DNA of 60,821 bases from Novosphingobium clariflavum (GCF_026420865.1 NZ_JAPCWC010000022.1:1-60821); one strand, 5' to 3'; positions 44,353-52,522 are shown, counted from the first letter of the stretch. Notes: generated by a model not told the origin, from the letters alone. Numbers and translations: made by a program.

Positions 44353-45471
44353 ATGCGTAAAGAGACCCGCGCCAAGTTCAAAGCCTACGTCAGCCAGATT
44401 GCGCTGCTGAACGGCATCGACGCCGAAGACATCGTCGCCAAGTTCAGCGTTGCCCCGGCGGTCGAACAGACGCTCGAAGAAAAAATTCAGGAGTCGAGCG
44501 ACTTCCTGCAGCAGATCTCCATCAACATGGTTTTGGCGCAGGCCGGCGATAGGGTCGGCGTGGGCGTCACCCGTCCGCTCGCAGGCCGAACCAACACCAA
44601 GGCCGGCGAACGCCGCACGCCTACCGATCCCACCGACACCTCGGACGACGGCGGTTACTTCTGCCGCCAGACCAACTTCGACCACGCGATCCCCTACGCC
44701 AAGCTGGATCAGTGGCGGCACAAGCCCAATTTCCAGACGCTCCTGCGCGACGTCATCCTGAAGCAGCAGGGCCGCGACCGGATCATGATCGGCTTCAACG
44801 GCATTTCGGCAGCTGCAACCACCGATCGCACCGCCAATCCGCTGCTGCAGGACGTAAACGAAGGCTGGCTGCACAAGATCCGTACCTCCGCGCCTGACCG
44901 CGTGATCGATGACGGCGAACTGAGCACCTATGCGCCCGCCGAAGGCGAAAACCCGGCTACCGGCACCAAGGCGATCTATGTCGCTGCCGGCGTCGAAGTC
45001 GTCGATCCGGACGCGACCAACGTCGCCACTGCCAAGGCGGATTTCGCCAACCTCGACGCTCTGGCCTTCGACATGCTCGATCTGCTCGACCCGTGGAACC
45101 GTGGCGATACCGACCTTGTCGTGATCGTTGGCTGGAAGCTGGTGAAGGACAAGTATCTGAACCTGCTGCAGGCGGCCGGCGATACCGCGACCGAGCGTGA
45201 AGCCGCGCACCGCATCCTGACGCTGCCGATGCAGCTGGGCGGCAAGCGCGCCGTCATCGTGCCGTTCTTCCCCGAGACGTCGATGCTGGTCACCAGCCTC
45301 GATAACCTCGCAATCTACGTGCAGGAAGAAACTCGCCGCCGTCAGATCAAGGACGAGCCCGCGCTCGACCAGATCGAGAACTACGAGTCGGTGAACGAGG
45401 ATTACGTGGTCGAAGACTACGGCCGCTGCGCGCTCGCTGAGAACGTGGTGATGGGCAAGAGGCCCGGCTGA
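44353..45471 (+). CDS. N: major capsid protein (P2 gpN family)
   Basis: A 372-residue HK97-fold coat protein. Typical gpN features are the helical N-terminus RAKFKAYVSQIALLNGI, LQQISINMVLAQAGDRVGVG, the conserved core FDHAIPYAKLDQWRHKPNFQ, and MIGFNGISAAATTDR. The N-terminal ~30 residues would be removed by gpO in P2. The length is close to P2 N (357). It follows the scaffold gene by 44 bp. Confidence 0.93.
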   Translation: MRKETRAKFKAYVSQIALLNGIDAEDIVAKFSVAPAVEQTLEEKIQESSDFLQQISINMVLAQAGDRVGVGVTRPLAGRTNTKAGERRTPTDPTDTSDDGGYFCRQTNFDHAIPYAKLDQWRHKPNFQTLLRDVILKQQGRDRIMIGFNGISAAATTDRTANPLLQDVNEGWLHKIRTSAPDRVIDDGELSTYAPAEGENPATGTKAIYVAAGVEVVDPDATNVATAKADFANLDALAFDMLDLLDPWNRGDTDLVVIVGWKLVKDKYLNLLQAAGDTATEREAAHRILTLPMQLGGKRAVIVPFFPETSMLVTSLDNLAIYVQEETRRRQIKDEPALDQIENYESVNEDYVVEDYGRCALAENVVMGKRPG

Positions 45472-45513
45472 CCCTCCCCTCCCTGAAACCCACCCCACGA
45501 ACAGGAAACGACC

Positions 45514-46320
45514 ATGAGCCTCGCTCGTCGTAAGCGTGATCGCATCCTCGCTGCCCAGACTGTCACCGCAGCGGCTGCGCCTGTTCGCGGGGTGGCCGTC
45601 GCCCTCGCTGCTGCCCCTCCCTCGGCAGCGGGGGCGAATTCGGCATCGCCTGCCGAACGCGCCGCCAAAGAAATGGCGCTACGCCTCACACACGACATCC
45701 GCCGCCTGAAGGCTATTTCTTCGATTGACCGCAAGATAGCGGCCAAGCGCGAAATGCTGCCGGAATATGCCGCATGGATTGAAGGGCTGGTCGCAGCCGA
45801 TGCCGGCGTCGGCACGGGGGTTGCTGCCACCGTCCTGCCAACCTGCATGGTCTGGCTGATCGACACTGGCCAATTCAGCCAGGCGCTCGATCTGGTCCCC
45901 TTCATCCTGCGCCACAAGGTCGCGATGCCCGCGCGCTATCACCGCGACGCAGCCGCCGTCGTTACCGAAAATATCGCCAACGCTGCGGACAAGGCGCACA
46001 AACTCGACACGCCGTTCCCCCTCGAAATTCTTGAGCGCGTCGCCGAACTGACGGCCGATTGCGACATGCACGACGAGATTCGCGCCAAGCTGTTCAAGGC
46101 TCAGGGGATCGAGGAACTGCGCGAAGCCGAAGGCATGGAGGCAGGTCCGAACGCCCGCCTGCACCTCACGATTGCCCGCAATACGCTGCGGGAGGCTCTG
46201 CGGTTGAATGACCGCGCCGGCGTGAAGGACCGCATCAAGCGAGCCGATAAGCTGATCGCTGCGAACCTCGCCGCCTTCCCGCCCACAACGAACAATGAAC
46301 CCGGCGGCCCTGCCGCCTGA
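45514..46320 (+). CDS. M: phage terminase small/endonuclease subunit (P2 gpM family)
   Basis: This 268-residue protein pairs with gpP. It starts with the basic segment MSLARRKRDRILAAQ and a low-complexity Ala/Pro linker. The conserved body follows: RLTHDIRRLKAISSIDRKIAAKREMLPEYAAWIEG, VLPTCMVWLIDTGQFSQALDLVPFILRHKVAMP. AGGAAA precedes the ATG by a proper distance. Despite the operon position of a 'small' subunit, gpM in P2 is associated with the cos-cleaving activity. Confidence 0.9.
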   Translation: MSLARRKRDRILAAQTVTAAAAPVRGVAVALAAAPPSAAGANSASPAERAAKEMALRLTHDIRRLKAISSIDRKIAAKREMLPEYAAWIEGLVAADAGVGTGVAATVLPTCMVWLIDTGQFSQALDLVPFILRHKVAMPARYHRDAAAVVTENIANAADKAHKLDTPFPLEILERVAELTADCDMHDEIRAKLFKAQGIEELREAEGMEAGPNARLHLTIARNTLREALRLNDRAGVKDRIKRADKLIAANLAAFPPTTNNEPGGPAA

Positions 46321-46441
46321 CAAGCTCGCCCCCGGCGCTCAGGGGCGGATCGCGCGATGCGGGAGGCCTTCGGGCCGCAGGGCCGCCATCTGCCCCGGTC
46401 CCCACCCCTGTTAGCCGGCGGGCCGGATCCCGGAGCCCGTT

Positions 46442-46732
46442 ATGAACCTCGTCCAGACCATCCTGCTGGTCGCTGCCATCACTTTCCTTGCCGGCTTCTG
46501 GCGGTCGATGAAGAAAACCAAACTGCGCGCCGTTGCCGCTTGGTCTCTGGCGAAACTCTTGCGGCATCGCGGCGCCGCCACGCTTTGGCGCGCGTATAGC
46601 AAAACTCCGCTGATCTGGTGTCTCGTGATCGAAATCGCCGGCGCCGCGCTCTGGGGTTACGTGGCTTACGCCTGTGGCCGCTTCGCCGTGATCACTGCCT
46701 TGGCAACCTGCGTGGCGTTCGGGCTCGTATGA
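46442..46732 (+). CDS. small membrane protein between M and L
   Basis: A 96-residue protein with two hydrophobic helices (about residues 4-20, QTILLVAAITFLAG, and 57-95, PLIWCLVIEIAGAALWGYV and beyond) separated by a basic linker (SMKKTKLRAVAAW). It has no counterpart between M and L in P2. Its stop overlaps the start of L (ATGAG), so it belongs to the same operon. It may be an inner-membrane accessory such as an extra holin or superinfection-exclusion protein; function unknown. Confidence 0.6.
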   Translation: MNLVQTILLVAAITFLAGFWRSMKKTKLRAVAAWSLAKLLRHRGAATLWRAYSKTPLIWCLVIEIAGAALWGYVAYACGRFAVITALATCVAFGLV

Positions 46733-47211
46733 GTTTCGTTTCCCTCCCCGACGCGGCCGAAATCGAGCAGCCGCCGGCGACGGAACCGGCCGTCATCAAC
46801 GACGGCTTCTTCCCTGACGTCGATCCGGCTGCCGTGCGCGAAGACGCCCGGATCCCGACCAGCATCACGCCGGCGCGGCTGCGCGCGGCGATCCTCGGTG
46901 CGACCATGACCGTGGGCAACGACCTTGCCGCCTATGCCGCCGCCCGCAAGGCAGGCGGCTATGCCACGCTGGCCAGTGTCCCGGCCGAACAGCTGGATGG
47001 CCAGAGCGTGCAGCTGATCCGCTATCAGCGTGCGGTCGCCCTCTACGCCAAGGCCGAACTGGTCGAACGCCACCGCGACTTCGACACGACGGCCGCCGGC
47101 AACGCGCAGGGCGAGGATCTCACCGCCTCGATCGGCGATCTGCGCCGCGATGCCATGCATGCCGTGCGCGACATCCTCGGCAAGCCGCGCACCACGGTCG
47201 ATCTGATCTGA
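46729..47211 (+). CDS. L: head completion/stabilisation protein (P2 gpL family)
   Basis: The 160-residue protein caps the filled head to accept the tail. The pattern DGFFPDVDPAAVREDARIPTSI and ARLRAAILGATMTVGNDLAAY is typical of gpL, as are the C-terminal helices with AVALYAKAELVERHRDFDTT. It starts within the end of the preceding membrane-protein gene and its stop shares one base with the X start. Confidence 0.9.
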   Translation: MSFVSLPDAAEIEQPPATEPAVINDGFFPDVDPAAVREDARIPTSITPARLRAAILGATMTVGNDLAAYAAARKAGGYATLASVPAEQLDGQSVQLIRYQRAVALYAKAELVERHRDFDTTAAGNAQGEDLTASIGDLRRDAMHAVRDILGKPRTTVDLI

Positions 47212-47438
47212 TGGCCGCGCAGCAGCGCCTTACCGCGAAGGCCGGCGACAAGCTGGACCTCTTGCTCTGGCGCGATGCCGGGCTTGGCATTGCCGATCTG
47301 GCGCGCGTTCTCGACGCGAACCCCGGCCTGGCTGATCTCGGCCCCATCCTCCCCCTCGGCACCGTCGTGATCGTCCCGGCCTCTGCCGATGCCGGCACCG
47401 CGCAAGTGCTGCCCCTCGTCCAACTCTGGAGCCTTTGA
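47211..47438 (+). CDS. X: tail protein X (LysM-like)
   Basis: A 75-residue protein with a LysM-like fold pattern: LTAKAGDKLDLLLWRDAG near the N-terminus, then VLDANPGLADLGPILPLGTVVIVP. This is the usual gpX form. It sits between L and the lysis genes as in P2, overlapping L by one base and abutting the holin gene. Confidence 0.9.
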   Translation: MAAQQRLTAKAGDKLDLLLWRDAGLGIADLARVLDANPGLADLGPILPLGTVVIVPASADAGTAQVLPLVQLWSL

Positions 47439-47774
47439 ATGTCGGACTTTCGCAGCATCCTTGAAACCACGGCTGAATTTGTCGGCTCGCTCAGCCCCTC
47501 GCTGATCGGCTCGGCCGTCGCGCAGGCGTGGAAGCCCGGTCTGCCCTGGCGCCAGCGCTTCCTGCAGTGGGCAGTGGGCTCCACGGTCAGCTATTACGCC
47601 ACGCTCGCGATCGTCGCCGTGACGGACTGGAACGGCTTTGTCGCCCAGTCGATCGCCTTTGCCATCGCCCTGCTCGCCTTTGACGCCACCCCGCGCGTCT
47701 CCAGGGCGGTGATCGATGCGCTCACCAGCCTCCCCGGTCGCCTCGCAGACCGCTTCCTCCCGAAAAAGGACTGA
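47439..47774 (+). CDS. putative holin
   Basis: The 111-residue protein starts immediately after the X stop and precedes the endolysin, the place of the P2 holin gene Y. It has two to three hydrophobic segments (about residues 15-30, 45-65 and 72-85: SYYATLAIVAVTD, VAQSIAFAIALLAF) and a basic C-terminus ending LPKKD, as in many holins. The family could not be named from sequence; the assignment rests on topology and position. Confidence 0.7.
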   Translation: MSDFRSILETTAEFVGSLSPSLIGSAVAQAWKPGLPWRQRFLQWAVGSTVSYYATLAIVAVTDWNGFVAQSIAFAIALLAFDATPRVSRAVIDALTSLPGRLADRFLPKKD

Positions 47775-47779
47775 TCGCC

Positions 47780-48379
47780 ATGGCCACCAAAGCCAGCCCC
47801 CGGACCGCAAGCGCGCCGCGCCGCCGCGCGCTTGCCTCGCCCGATGCCTTCTTCGCCGCGCTGCGCGGCGTCACCGGCTCGCTGACGCAGGCCCAGGTCA
47901 ACATCGTCAACGCCATCCTTGTCGCCGGTGCCCTCTGGCCGGCCAGCTGGATGGCCTATGCCCTTGCCACCGCCTGGCACGAAGCCCGCTTCAAGCCGCA
48001 GCGCGAATGGGGGCTCGGCAGAGGCAAACCCTATGCCGTCCCCGGCAAGTACGGCCAGTCGCAGTACGGGCGCGGGCTCGTCCAGCTGACGTGGGATCGC
48101 AACTACGAATGGGCGGACAAGGCCCTTGGCCTCGGCGGCACCCTGCTGAGGAACTTCGATCGCGCGCTCGAACCCGATATCTCGGTGCGGATCCTGATCA
48201 TGGGCATGGAGGCCGGGGCGTTCACCGGGCGCAAGCTGGCAGACTACGTCAGCCCCACCGGCACCCATTCCGAATTCATCATGGCCCGCCGCATCATCAA
48301 CGGCACCGACCGGGCCGATGATATCGCCACTTATGCCGATCGCATCCAGTCGGCGCTGATCAAGGCAGGCTGGGCGTGA
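47780..48379 (+). CDS. GH19-like endolysin
   Basis: A 199-residue cell-wall hydrolase related to class I chitinases and phage lysozymes of family 19. The catalytic glutamate lies in ALATAWHEARFKP (about Glu69), and YGQSQYGRGLVQLTWDRNY is the family's second conserved block with its expected catalytic or binding residues. MARRIINGTDRADDIATYADR closes the fold. The basic N-terminal 20 residues are not a typical signal peptide, so release probably depends on the adjacent holin. It overlaps the spanin gene by 4 bp. Confidence 0.88.
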   Translation: MATKASPRTASAPRRRALASPDAFFAALRGVTGSLTQAQVNIVNAILVAGALWPASWMAYALATAWHEARFKPQREWGLGRGKPYAVPGKYGQSQYGRGLVQLTWDRNYEWADKALGLGGTLLRNFDRALEPDISVRILIMGMEAGAFTGRKLADYVSPTGTHSEFIMARRIINGTDRADDIATYADRIQSALIKAGWA

Positions 48380-48774
48380 CGCTCGGTCTTGGCCACCTCG
48401 CTCTTGCCGGCGCGCTCGCTTCGTGCGCCGCCGGCATCGGCGGTTTCTTCTACGGCACGCACGTCGGCGCCGCACAGGAACAGGCCGCCCGGAAGCGCGC
48501 GGACGATGCCGCCGAAGCGGTGCGTGCCAGACTGCAGGGCCAGATCGACGCCTCCACCGAACGCAGCCAGGCCGCCGAATACACCCGGCAGGCCAGTGTC
48601 AGGGAAATCTACCATGAAAGCCAGAAGGTCGTTGAACGCCCGGTCTATCGCAATGTCTGCATTGATGCTGATGGCGTCGGCCTGCTCGACCGCGCAGCCG
48701 ACGTCGCGAACGGCACGGGTGTCGCCAGCGCTGCTGGCGCCCCCGGCGCCGCTGCCCAGGGTGCAGCGCAATAG
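48376..48774 (+). CDS. putative i-spanin (Rz-like)
   Basis: A 132-residue protein starting with GTG overlapping the endolysin stop. Residues about 5-27 form a single N-terminal membrane anchor (GHLALAGALASCAAGIGGFFYG). A long, charged helical stretch follows (AAQEQAARKRADDAAEAVRARLQGQIDASTERSQ), and RNVCIDADGVGLL lies near the end, a motif common in phage Rz proteins. It would span the periplasm and bind the o-spanin encoded in the overlapping frame. Confidence 0.8.
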   Translation: MTLGLGHLALAGALASCAAGIGGFFYGTHVGAAQEQAARKRADDAAEAVRARLQGQIDASTERSQAAEYTRQASVREIYHESQKVVERPVYRNVCIDADGVGLLDRAADVANGTGVASAAGAPGAAAQGAAQ

Positions 48775-48916
48775 CGCCGGAACCATGGACGGCGCCGACG
48801 CCCATAATAGCCTGACCGCGCTCTATGACGTCGCCGGCCAGATCCGCGCGGCGCTGATCGAACTCCAGGCACAAGTCCGCACCGCGATGGGAGGCACCGA
48901 TGCAGAAGGCCGATAG
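48614..48916 (+). CDS. putative o-spanin lipoprotein (Rz1-like) in an overlapping frame
   Basis: In another frame than the Rz-like gene, an ATG opens a 100-residue protein: basic N-terminus MKARRSLNARS, short hydrophobic segment MSALMLMAS, and lipobox ASAC. The mature part is proline-rich early (ALLAPPAPLPR), as usual for Rz1. It overlaps the last 160 bp of the i-spanin gene and runs 17 bp into the R gene. The C-terminal half (after about residue 55) is longer than typical Rz1 and could be a separate small gene starting at MDGADAHNS. Confidence 0.6.
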   Translation: MKARRSLNARSIAMSALMLMASACSTAQPTSRTARVSPALLAPPAPLPRVQRNSAGTMDGADAHNSLTALYDVAGQIRAALIELQAQVRTAMGGTDAEGR

Positions 48917-49382
48917 GCTGCGCCGCTGGCTCACCGCCTATATCCCCTACCTGAAGGTCCACCCGGACAAGCTGCAGATCTACATCGAGAGCGGCACCGT
49001 GAACGCGCGCCGCTCTGCCACGCTGTCGTTCGCCTATGGCTACACCGTGAAGGCCCTCTTCATGGATTACGCGGGCGATGCCAACGACATCATCGTGCCC
49101 CTGCTGGCGTGGATCCAGCGCGAACAGCCAGCCCTGCTGCGCAAGTCGGACAGCCAGCCTTTCGGGTTCGAAGCCCAACTGCTCGATGCGGACACGGCCG
49201 ACGTGGAATTCTCGATCGACCTCACCGAAAGCGTGCTGGTGAACCTGCGCGCGGACGGCAGCGGCTACGATATCACCACGCTGCCCGAACCCGATTTTAC
49301 CGATGCCTTTGCCGGCGTCACCGCGACCTTCAGCGATGCATTTGCCGGCGATGAACCCCTGATGCTGGGCGGCGCCGACTGA
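48900..49382 (+). CDS. R: tail completion protein R (P2 gpR family)
   Basis: A 160-residue protein with the standard gpR start KADRLRRWLTAYIPYLKVHPDKLQIYIESG and a core around FAYGYTVKALFMDYAGDANDIIVPLLAWI. It helps to finish the tail and join it to the head. It sits directly after the lysis genes and its stop overlaps the S start by one base, as in P2. Confidence 0.9.
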   Translation: MQKADRLRRWLTAYIPYLKVHPDKLQIYIESGTVNARRSATLSFAYGYTVKALFMDYAGDANDIIVPLLAWIQREQPALLRKSDSQPFGFEAQLLDADTADVEFSIDLTESVLVNLRADGSGYDITTLPEPDFTDAFAGVTATFSDAFAGDEPLMLGGAD

Positions 49383-50050
49383 TGGACGATCTGGGGGAAC
49401 TGGAGCGCATCGCCGGCGCCATCCTGCGCAGCCTTGAACCCGGCCCGCGCCGCGCACTGATGCACCGCATGGCGCGCGAGCTGGCCGCCAGTCAGCGTAA
49501 GCGCATTGCCGCCCAGCGCGATCCCGCCGGCGCCGCGTTCGAAGCGCGTAAGCAGAAGGCACCGCCAGTCCAGAGCCGGGGCGCCGCGTGCTTCCTCTAT
49601 CCCGCCCACGGCAGCGGCGAACCGCGCCGGGTGATCATGAAAAGCTTCACATGGGGCACCGGCCGCATGCTCACCGGCTTCGATATCGAGGCCGGCGATA
49701 TCCGCACGTTCGAATTCGACAAGATCGTGAAGTGGCTCCCGGTCCCCGAGGAACACCGCAACACCACCGGCAGCAGCCTGCGCCGGCAGGGAAGCCTGCG
49801 CCGCAAGGCCATGTTCCGCCGCCTCGCCAGCGCGCGATTCCTGCGCTCTGGCGTTGATGATCAGGGCATCTGGGTTGGCTTCACCGGCAAAGTCTCGCAG
49901 ATCGCGGAGGTTCACCAGTTCGGCTTGCGGGACAAGCCATCGCTGCGCGCAAAGGCAGTTGCTTATCCGCAGCGCCAATTGCTTGGGGCGACGGCCGCAG
50001 ATCGTGAGCGACTGCTAGACACCCTCCTCGCTCAGATTTCACTGGTCTGA
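49382..50050 (+). CDS. S: tail completion / virion morphogenesis protein S (P2 gpS family)
   Basis: The 222-residue protein contains LHRMARELAASQRKRIAAQRDPAGAAFEARK-type sequence (residues about 25-60), a block typical of phage virion morphogenesis proteins, and GIWVGFTGKVSQIAEVHQFGLRD near residue 160. It acts at tail completion. In P2 the next genes would be V and W, but here the gene is followed by the repeat-gene array, so this is the last phage gene of the left structural block. Confidence 0.88.
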   Translation: MDDLGELERIAGAILRSLEPGPRRALMHRMARELAASQRKRIAAQRDPAGAAFEARKQKAPPVQSRGAACFLYPAHGSGEPRRVIMKSFTWGTGRMLTGFDIEAGDIRTFEFDKIVKWLPVPEEHRNTTGSSLRRQGSLRRKAMFRRLASARFLRSGVDDQGIWVGFTGKVSQIAEVHQFGLRDKPSLRAKAVAYPQRQLLGATAADRERLLDTLLAQISLV

Positions 50051-50074
50051 GGGTAGGCTCGTACGGCCACTTAG

Positions 50075-50187
50075 CGCCCATGGCGGTCGCTCAAGGGCCG
50101 ATTTGACGCTCCAGAAACCTGCCGGTCGGGTTTCCCGCGCCAACCTGAGCGCTCGGCGGTGAAGATGGGTGGGAAGCGGAAGTTGCC
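50075..50187 (+). repeat. cassette-type repeat R1
   Basis: Copy 1 of a diverged ~110-bp repeat: GCGCCCatGGCGGTCGCTC, GGGCCGATTTGACGC, an inverted repeat around AAACCTGCCGGTCGGGTTT, and a 3' end GGGTGGGAAGCGG. It lies between the phage S gene and the first small gene. Confidence 0.75.
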
Positions 50188-50449
50188 TTCGTGTCTGCCC
50201 TTCATCATCATGCGGCGATGAAAATCAAGGTCATGACGGATTACCAATGCGCACCGCTCTGGTGGGACGAGTCGGGGCGAGTTGGGGACATCAAGCCGGA
50301 AGACCTAGCTCTCAGCCGGCAGCTAGTTACCGAATTGTGGGCTTGGGCAGCCACATACGATGCAACCTTGAACCATGATGATCCGAGGGCCTCGGGATTT
50401 GCGTCAGCTTCGGACGAACAAGCATTCGAAGAGCAAGGACGCTTGTTAG

Positions 50450-51532
50450 CTAGTGGATTGACTCCAACGTTTGGAACCCTCGATTTCGAGCCGCGATGAT
50501 TTCGTCCGGATTGGCCTTCCAGATGAAGGGCTTGGGGTTGTCGGCGTTGTACTCCCGGATGAACCGGTTGATGGCAGCCTGGAGGTCGACGACGGAGTGG
50601 AAGACGCCGTGCTTAAGGCGCCGCCTGGTCAGCTTTGCGAAGAAGCCCTCGACGGCATTGAGCCATGAGGAAGATGTCGGCGTGAAGTGGAAAGTCCAGC
50701 GCGGATGGCGGGCGAGCCACTCCTGGACCTTGTCCTTCTTGTGTGCGGCATAGTTGTCGAGGATCACGTGGATCGCCTTGCCCTTGGGTACTTCACGCTC
50801 GATCCGATTGAGGAAGCGGATGAACTCCTGGTGGCGGTGGCGCTGCATGTTCTGCCCTATCACGGTTCCGTCGAGCACGTTGAGCGCAGCGAACAGCGTG
50901 GTCGTGCCGTGGCGCTTGTAGTCATGGGTCAGGGTGCCGGCGCGGCCCTTCTTCATCGGCAGACCGGGCTGGGTGCGGTCGAGCGCCTGTATCTGCGATT
51001 TCTCGTCGATCGACAGGACCACCGCATGGGCGGGGGGATCGACATAGAGGCCGACGATCTCGGTGAGCTTTTCGGCGAAAGCCGGATCGTTCGACAGCTT
51101 GAAGCTGCGCCAGCGATGCGGAGCAAGCCCATGCGCCTTCCAGATCGACTGCACTGTCGAAACGGCAAGCCCGACCGCTTTGGCCATCGCGCGCGCCGTC
51201 CAGTGGGTTGCCTCATGCGGCGGCGGTTCCTGCGTAAGCCGGACAATTTCGGCCACGCGCTTGGGCAATACCGGCGCCTTGCCGGGCGGACGGGACTTGT
51301 CGCGGAGCAGGCCATCGACGCCTTCGTGCATGAAACGCTCCTGCCAGCGCCACACGCAGGTCTTCGACTTTCCTGTTGCCGTCATAATCGCCGAGGTGCC
51401 CAGGCCGTCGCTGCTCAAAAGAACGATACGGGCGCGCCAGACATGTTTCTGTGGACTCAAGGGCGCCGACACGATGTCGTGCAGGCGTTGACGGTCGGAG
51501 GCCGAAACGATGAAGCTGATCCCATCACGCAT
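50450..51532 (-). CDS. IS630-family transposase
   Basis: A 360-residue DDE transposase. The N-terminal helix-turn-helix region includes SPQKHVWRARIVLLSSDGLG and SKTCVWRWQERF. The catalytic acids are in VVLSIDEKSQIQAL (first Asp), IHVILDNYAAHKK (second Asp) and SSWLNAVEGFFAKL (Glu). The stop TAG is completed by the duplicated target TA plus the next host base, a habit of this family. An earlier TTG start (51574) would add 14 residues. No frameshift is visible, so it may be active. Confidence 0.92.
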   Translation of the reverse strand: MRDGISFIVSASDRQRLHDIVSAPLSPQKHVWRARIVLLSSDGLGTSAIMTATGKSKTCVWRWQERFMHEGVDGLLRDKSRPPGKAPVLPKRVAEIVRLTQEPPPHEATHWTARAMAKAVGLAVSTVQSIWKAHGLAPHRWRSFKLSNDPAFAEKLTEIVGLYVDPPAHAVVLSIDEKSQIQALDRTQPGLPMKKGRAGTLTHDYKRHGTTTLFAALNVLDGTVIGQNMQRHRHQEFIRFLNRIEREVPKGKAIHVILDNYAAHKKDKVQEWLARHPRWTFHFTPTSSSWLNAVEGFFAKLTRRRLKHGVFHSVVDLQAAINRFIREYNADNPKPFIWKANPDEIIAARNRGFQTLESIH

Positions 51533-51602
51533 CCTCCGAGACTGACACGCCAGCAAGCCAGTGGGAATCCCCAACTGGACTCTTTCGTTCCGGTCAATCC
51601 AC
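50453..51602 (-). mobile_element. IS630-family insertion sequence
   Basis: The element is 1,150 bp, flanked by the TA duplication (50451-50452 and 51603-51604) characteristic of the family. Both ends start GTGGATTGAC, with weaker similarity further in (AACG). It contains a single transposase gene reading leftward. Insertion within one cassette gene, without loss of sequence, shows it arrived after the array formed. Confidence 0.92.
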
Positions 51603-51693
51603 TAGTGCCGTCGCTTCTGAGCTGCCCGAGTGGAGCGTCCGCTACTGGCGGGATGCTTAGGCCTGCAATGGGGCGTCTGCCGAAATTCTGCTA

Positions 51694-51803
51694 CGCGCCC
51701 TTGTCGGTCGCTCAAGGGCCGATCTGGGGCGCCAGGAAGCCGTCTGTCCGGTTAGGCTTGTCGACCTGAGCGGCCATTAGCCGGGATGGGTGGAAAGGGG
51801 GCA
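51694..51803 (+). repeat. cassette-type repeat R2
   Basis: Copy 2: GCGCCCTTGTCGGTCGCTC, AAGGGCCGATCTGGG, CCGTCTGTCCGGTT, and the 3' end GATGGGTGGAAAGGGGGC. It starts 34 bp after the rejoined first small gene and ends 9 bp before the next gene's stop. Sequence GGGCGTCTGCCGAAATTCTGC just ahead is shared with R3. Confidence 0.8.
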
Positions 51804-51812
51804 TGCGCAGTT

Positions 51813-52154
51813 CTATTCGAACACTCCGGTTCCATGCATCTGATCAGGTTCGTGCTTACTGATCAGCCATGACACAGGCAGCGCAATCGCCAAGCTAATC
51901 ACAAGCTGGAAGGCGAATGGAAACAGGAACTCATCTGGCGACATCGACAAGATCAAAGATAGAGGATCTCCGGACGAAAGAAGGACTACAGCCGTCACCA
52001 CCAGGGTTGGCAGCAAGGCCGAAGCCGTTGCGATCACAGTACGCAGCGAGCGGCTTCGCCCCGCCGCGTGCCTGTTGAGTATGATTGCGACGATCGCTCC
52101 ACCCAGCGTGCTCACGACAGTCCACACTATAGTCGAGATCCAGTTTTCATCCAT
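51813..52154 (-). CDS. small inner-membrane protein in the repeat array
   Basis: A 113-residue protein with three hydrophobic helices: about residues 7-28 (IVWTVVSTLGGAIVAIILN), 37-60 (TVIATASALLPTLVVTAVVLLSS) and 72-98 (FPFAFQLVISLAIALPVSWLI). No family is recognised. It is a single gene bounded by R2 (stop side) and R3 (start side), on the strand opposite to the phage genes. Confidence 0.55.
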   Translation of the reverse strand: MDENWISTIVWTVVSTLGGAIVAIILNRHAAGRSRSLRTVIATASALLPTLVVTAVVLLSSGDPLSLILSMSPDEFLFPFAFQLVISLAIALPVSWLISKHEPDQMHGTGVFE

Positions 52155-52184
52155 GCGCCGCTGAACGTGTCAGCCCGTGCAAAA

Positions 52185-52250
52185 GTCCGCAAGGGGGCGT
52201 GTGCTGAAATTCTGCCATGCGCCCAAGTTGGTCGCTCAGTGTTCGAAGGC
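52185..52250 (+). repeat. cassette-type repeat R3 (partial or diverged)
   Basis: Copy 3: AGTCCGCAAGGGGGCGTGTGCTGAAATTCTGCCATGCGCCCAAGTTGGTCGCTC matches the 5' part of R2 and R5, written here in consensus segments GGGGGCGTGTGC and GCGCCCAAGTTGGTCG. The 3' half is poorly conserved. Confidence 0.65.
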
Positions 52251-52279
52251 GCGCTCCCGAAACCGGTCATGCCGGAAAA

Positions 52280-52522
52280 CTACGAAATTGGGCGAGATGG
52301 TGTGCCGAACTGGTGCCGGTCAAAAATTTCGACTTGAGCCAAGCTATCGCCCTCGTTCCAGATCGAAACCCAGTTGTCGGGATGCACATCAATTGAATGA
52401 GGATGCCCATCATCGAGAATTACTGCAGCTTCGCCACCCGGAGGGACCTCGTATTGATCGCAAATTGGCTCGATGAAAATCGTAAGTGGGGTCGCCAGGT
52501 AATTTCGAATGGGCAATCGCAT
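52280..52522 (-). CDS. small soluble protein in the repeat array
   Basis: The 80-residue protein has a compact beta-rich pattern: RNYLATPLTIFIEP, YEVPPGGEAAVILDDG, PHSIDVHPDNWVSIW and LAQVEIFDR. It has no signal peptide or membrane segment. The motif set looks like a genuine conserved domain, possibly a small beta-sandwich, but I cannot name it. It sits alone between R3 and R4. Confidence 0.55.
   Translation of the reverse strand: MRLPIRNYLATPLTIFIEPICDQYEVPPGGEAAVILDDGHPHSIDVHPDNWVSIWNEGDSLAQVEIFDRHQFGTPSRPIS

Larger units (their letters stand above)
50218..51660 (+). pseudogene. small conserved-type gene split by an IS630 insertion
   Basis: The reading frame MKIKVMTDYQC... runs to 50452 and is interrupted at the TA target of the insertion sequence. 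Joining 50218-50452 to 51605-51660 (one TA kept) restores an intact 96-codon gene whose end reads AVASELPEWSVRYWRDA before a TAG. The restored protein has PLWWDESGRVGDI, YDATLNHDDPRASGF and helical flanks; I know similar ~95-residue proteins from other genomes but no function. As it stands the gene ends 16 codons into the element with a different tail. A GTG at 50191 is an alternative start. Confidence 0.75.
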
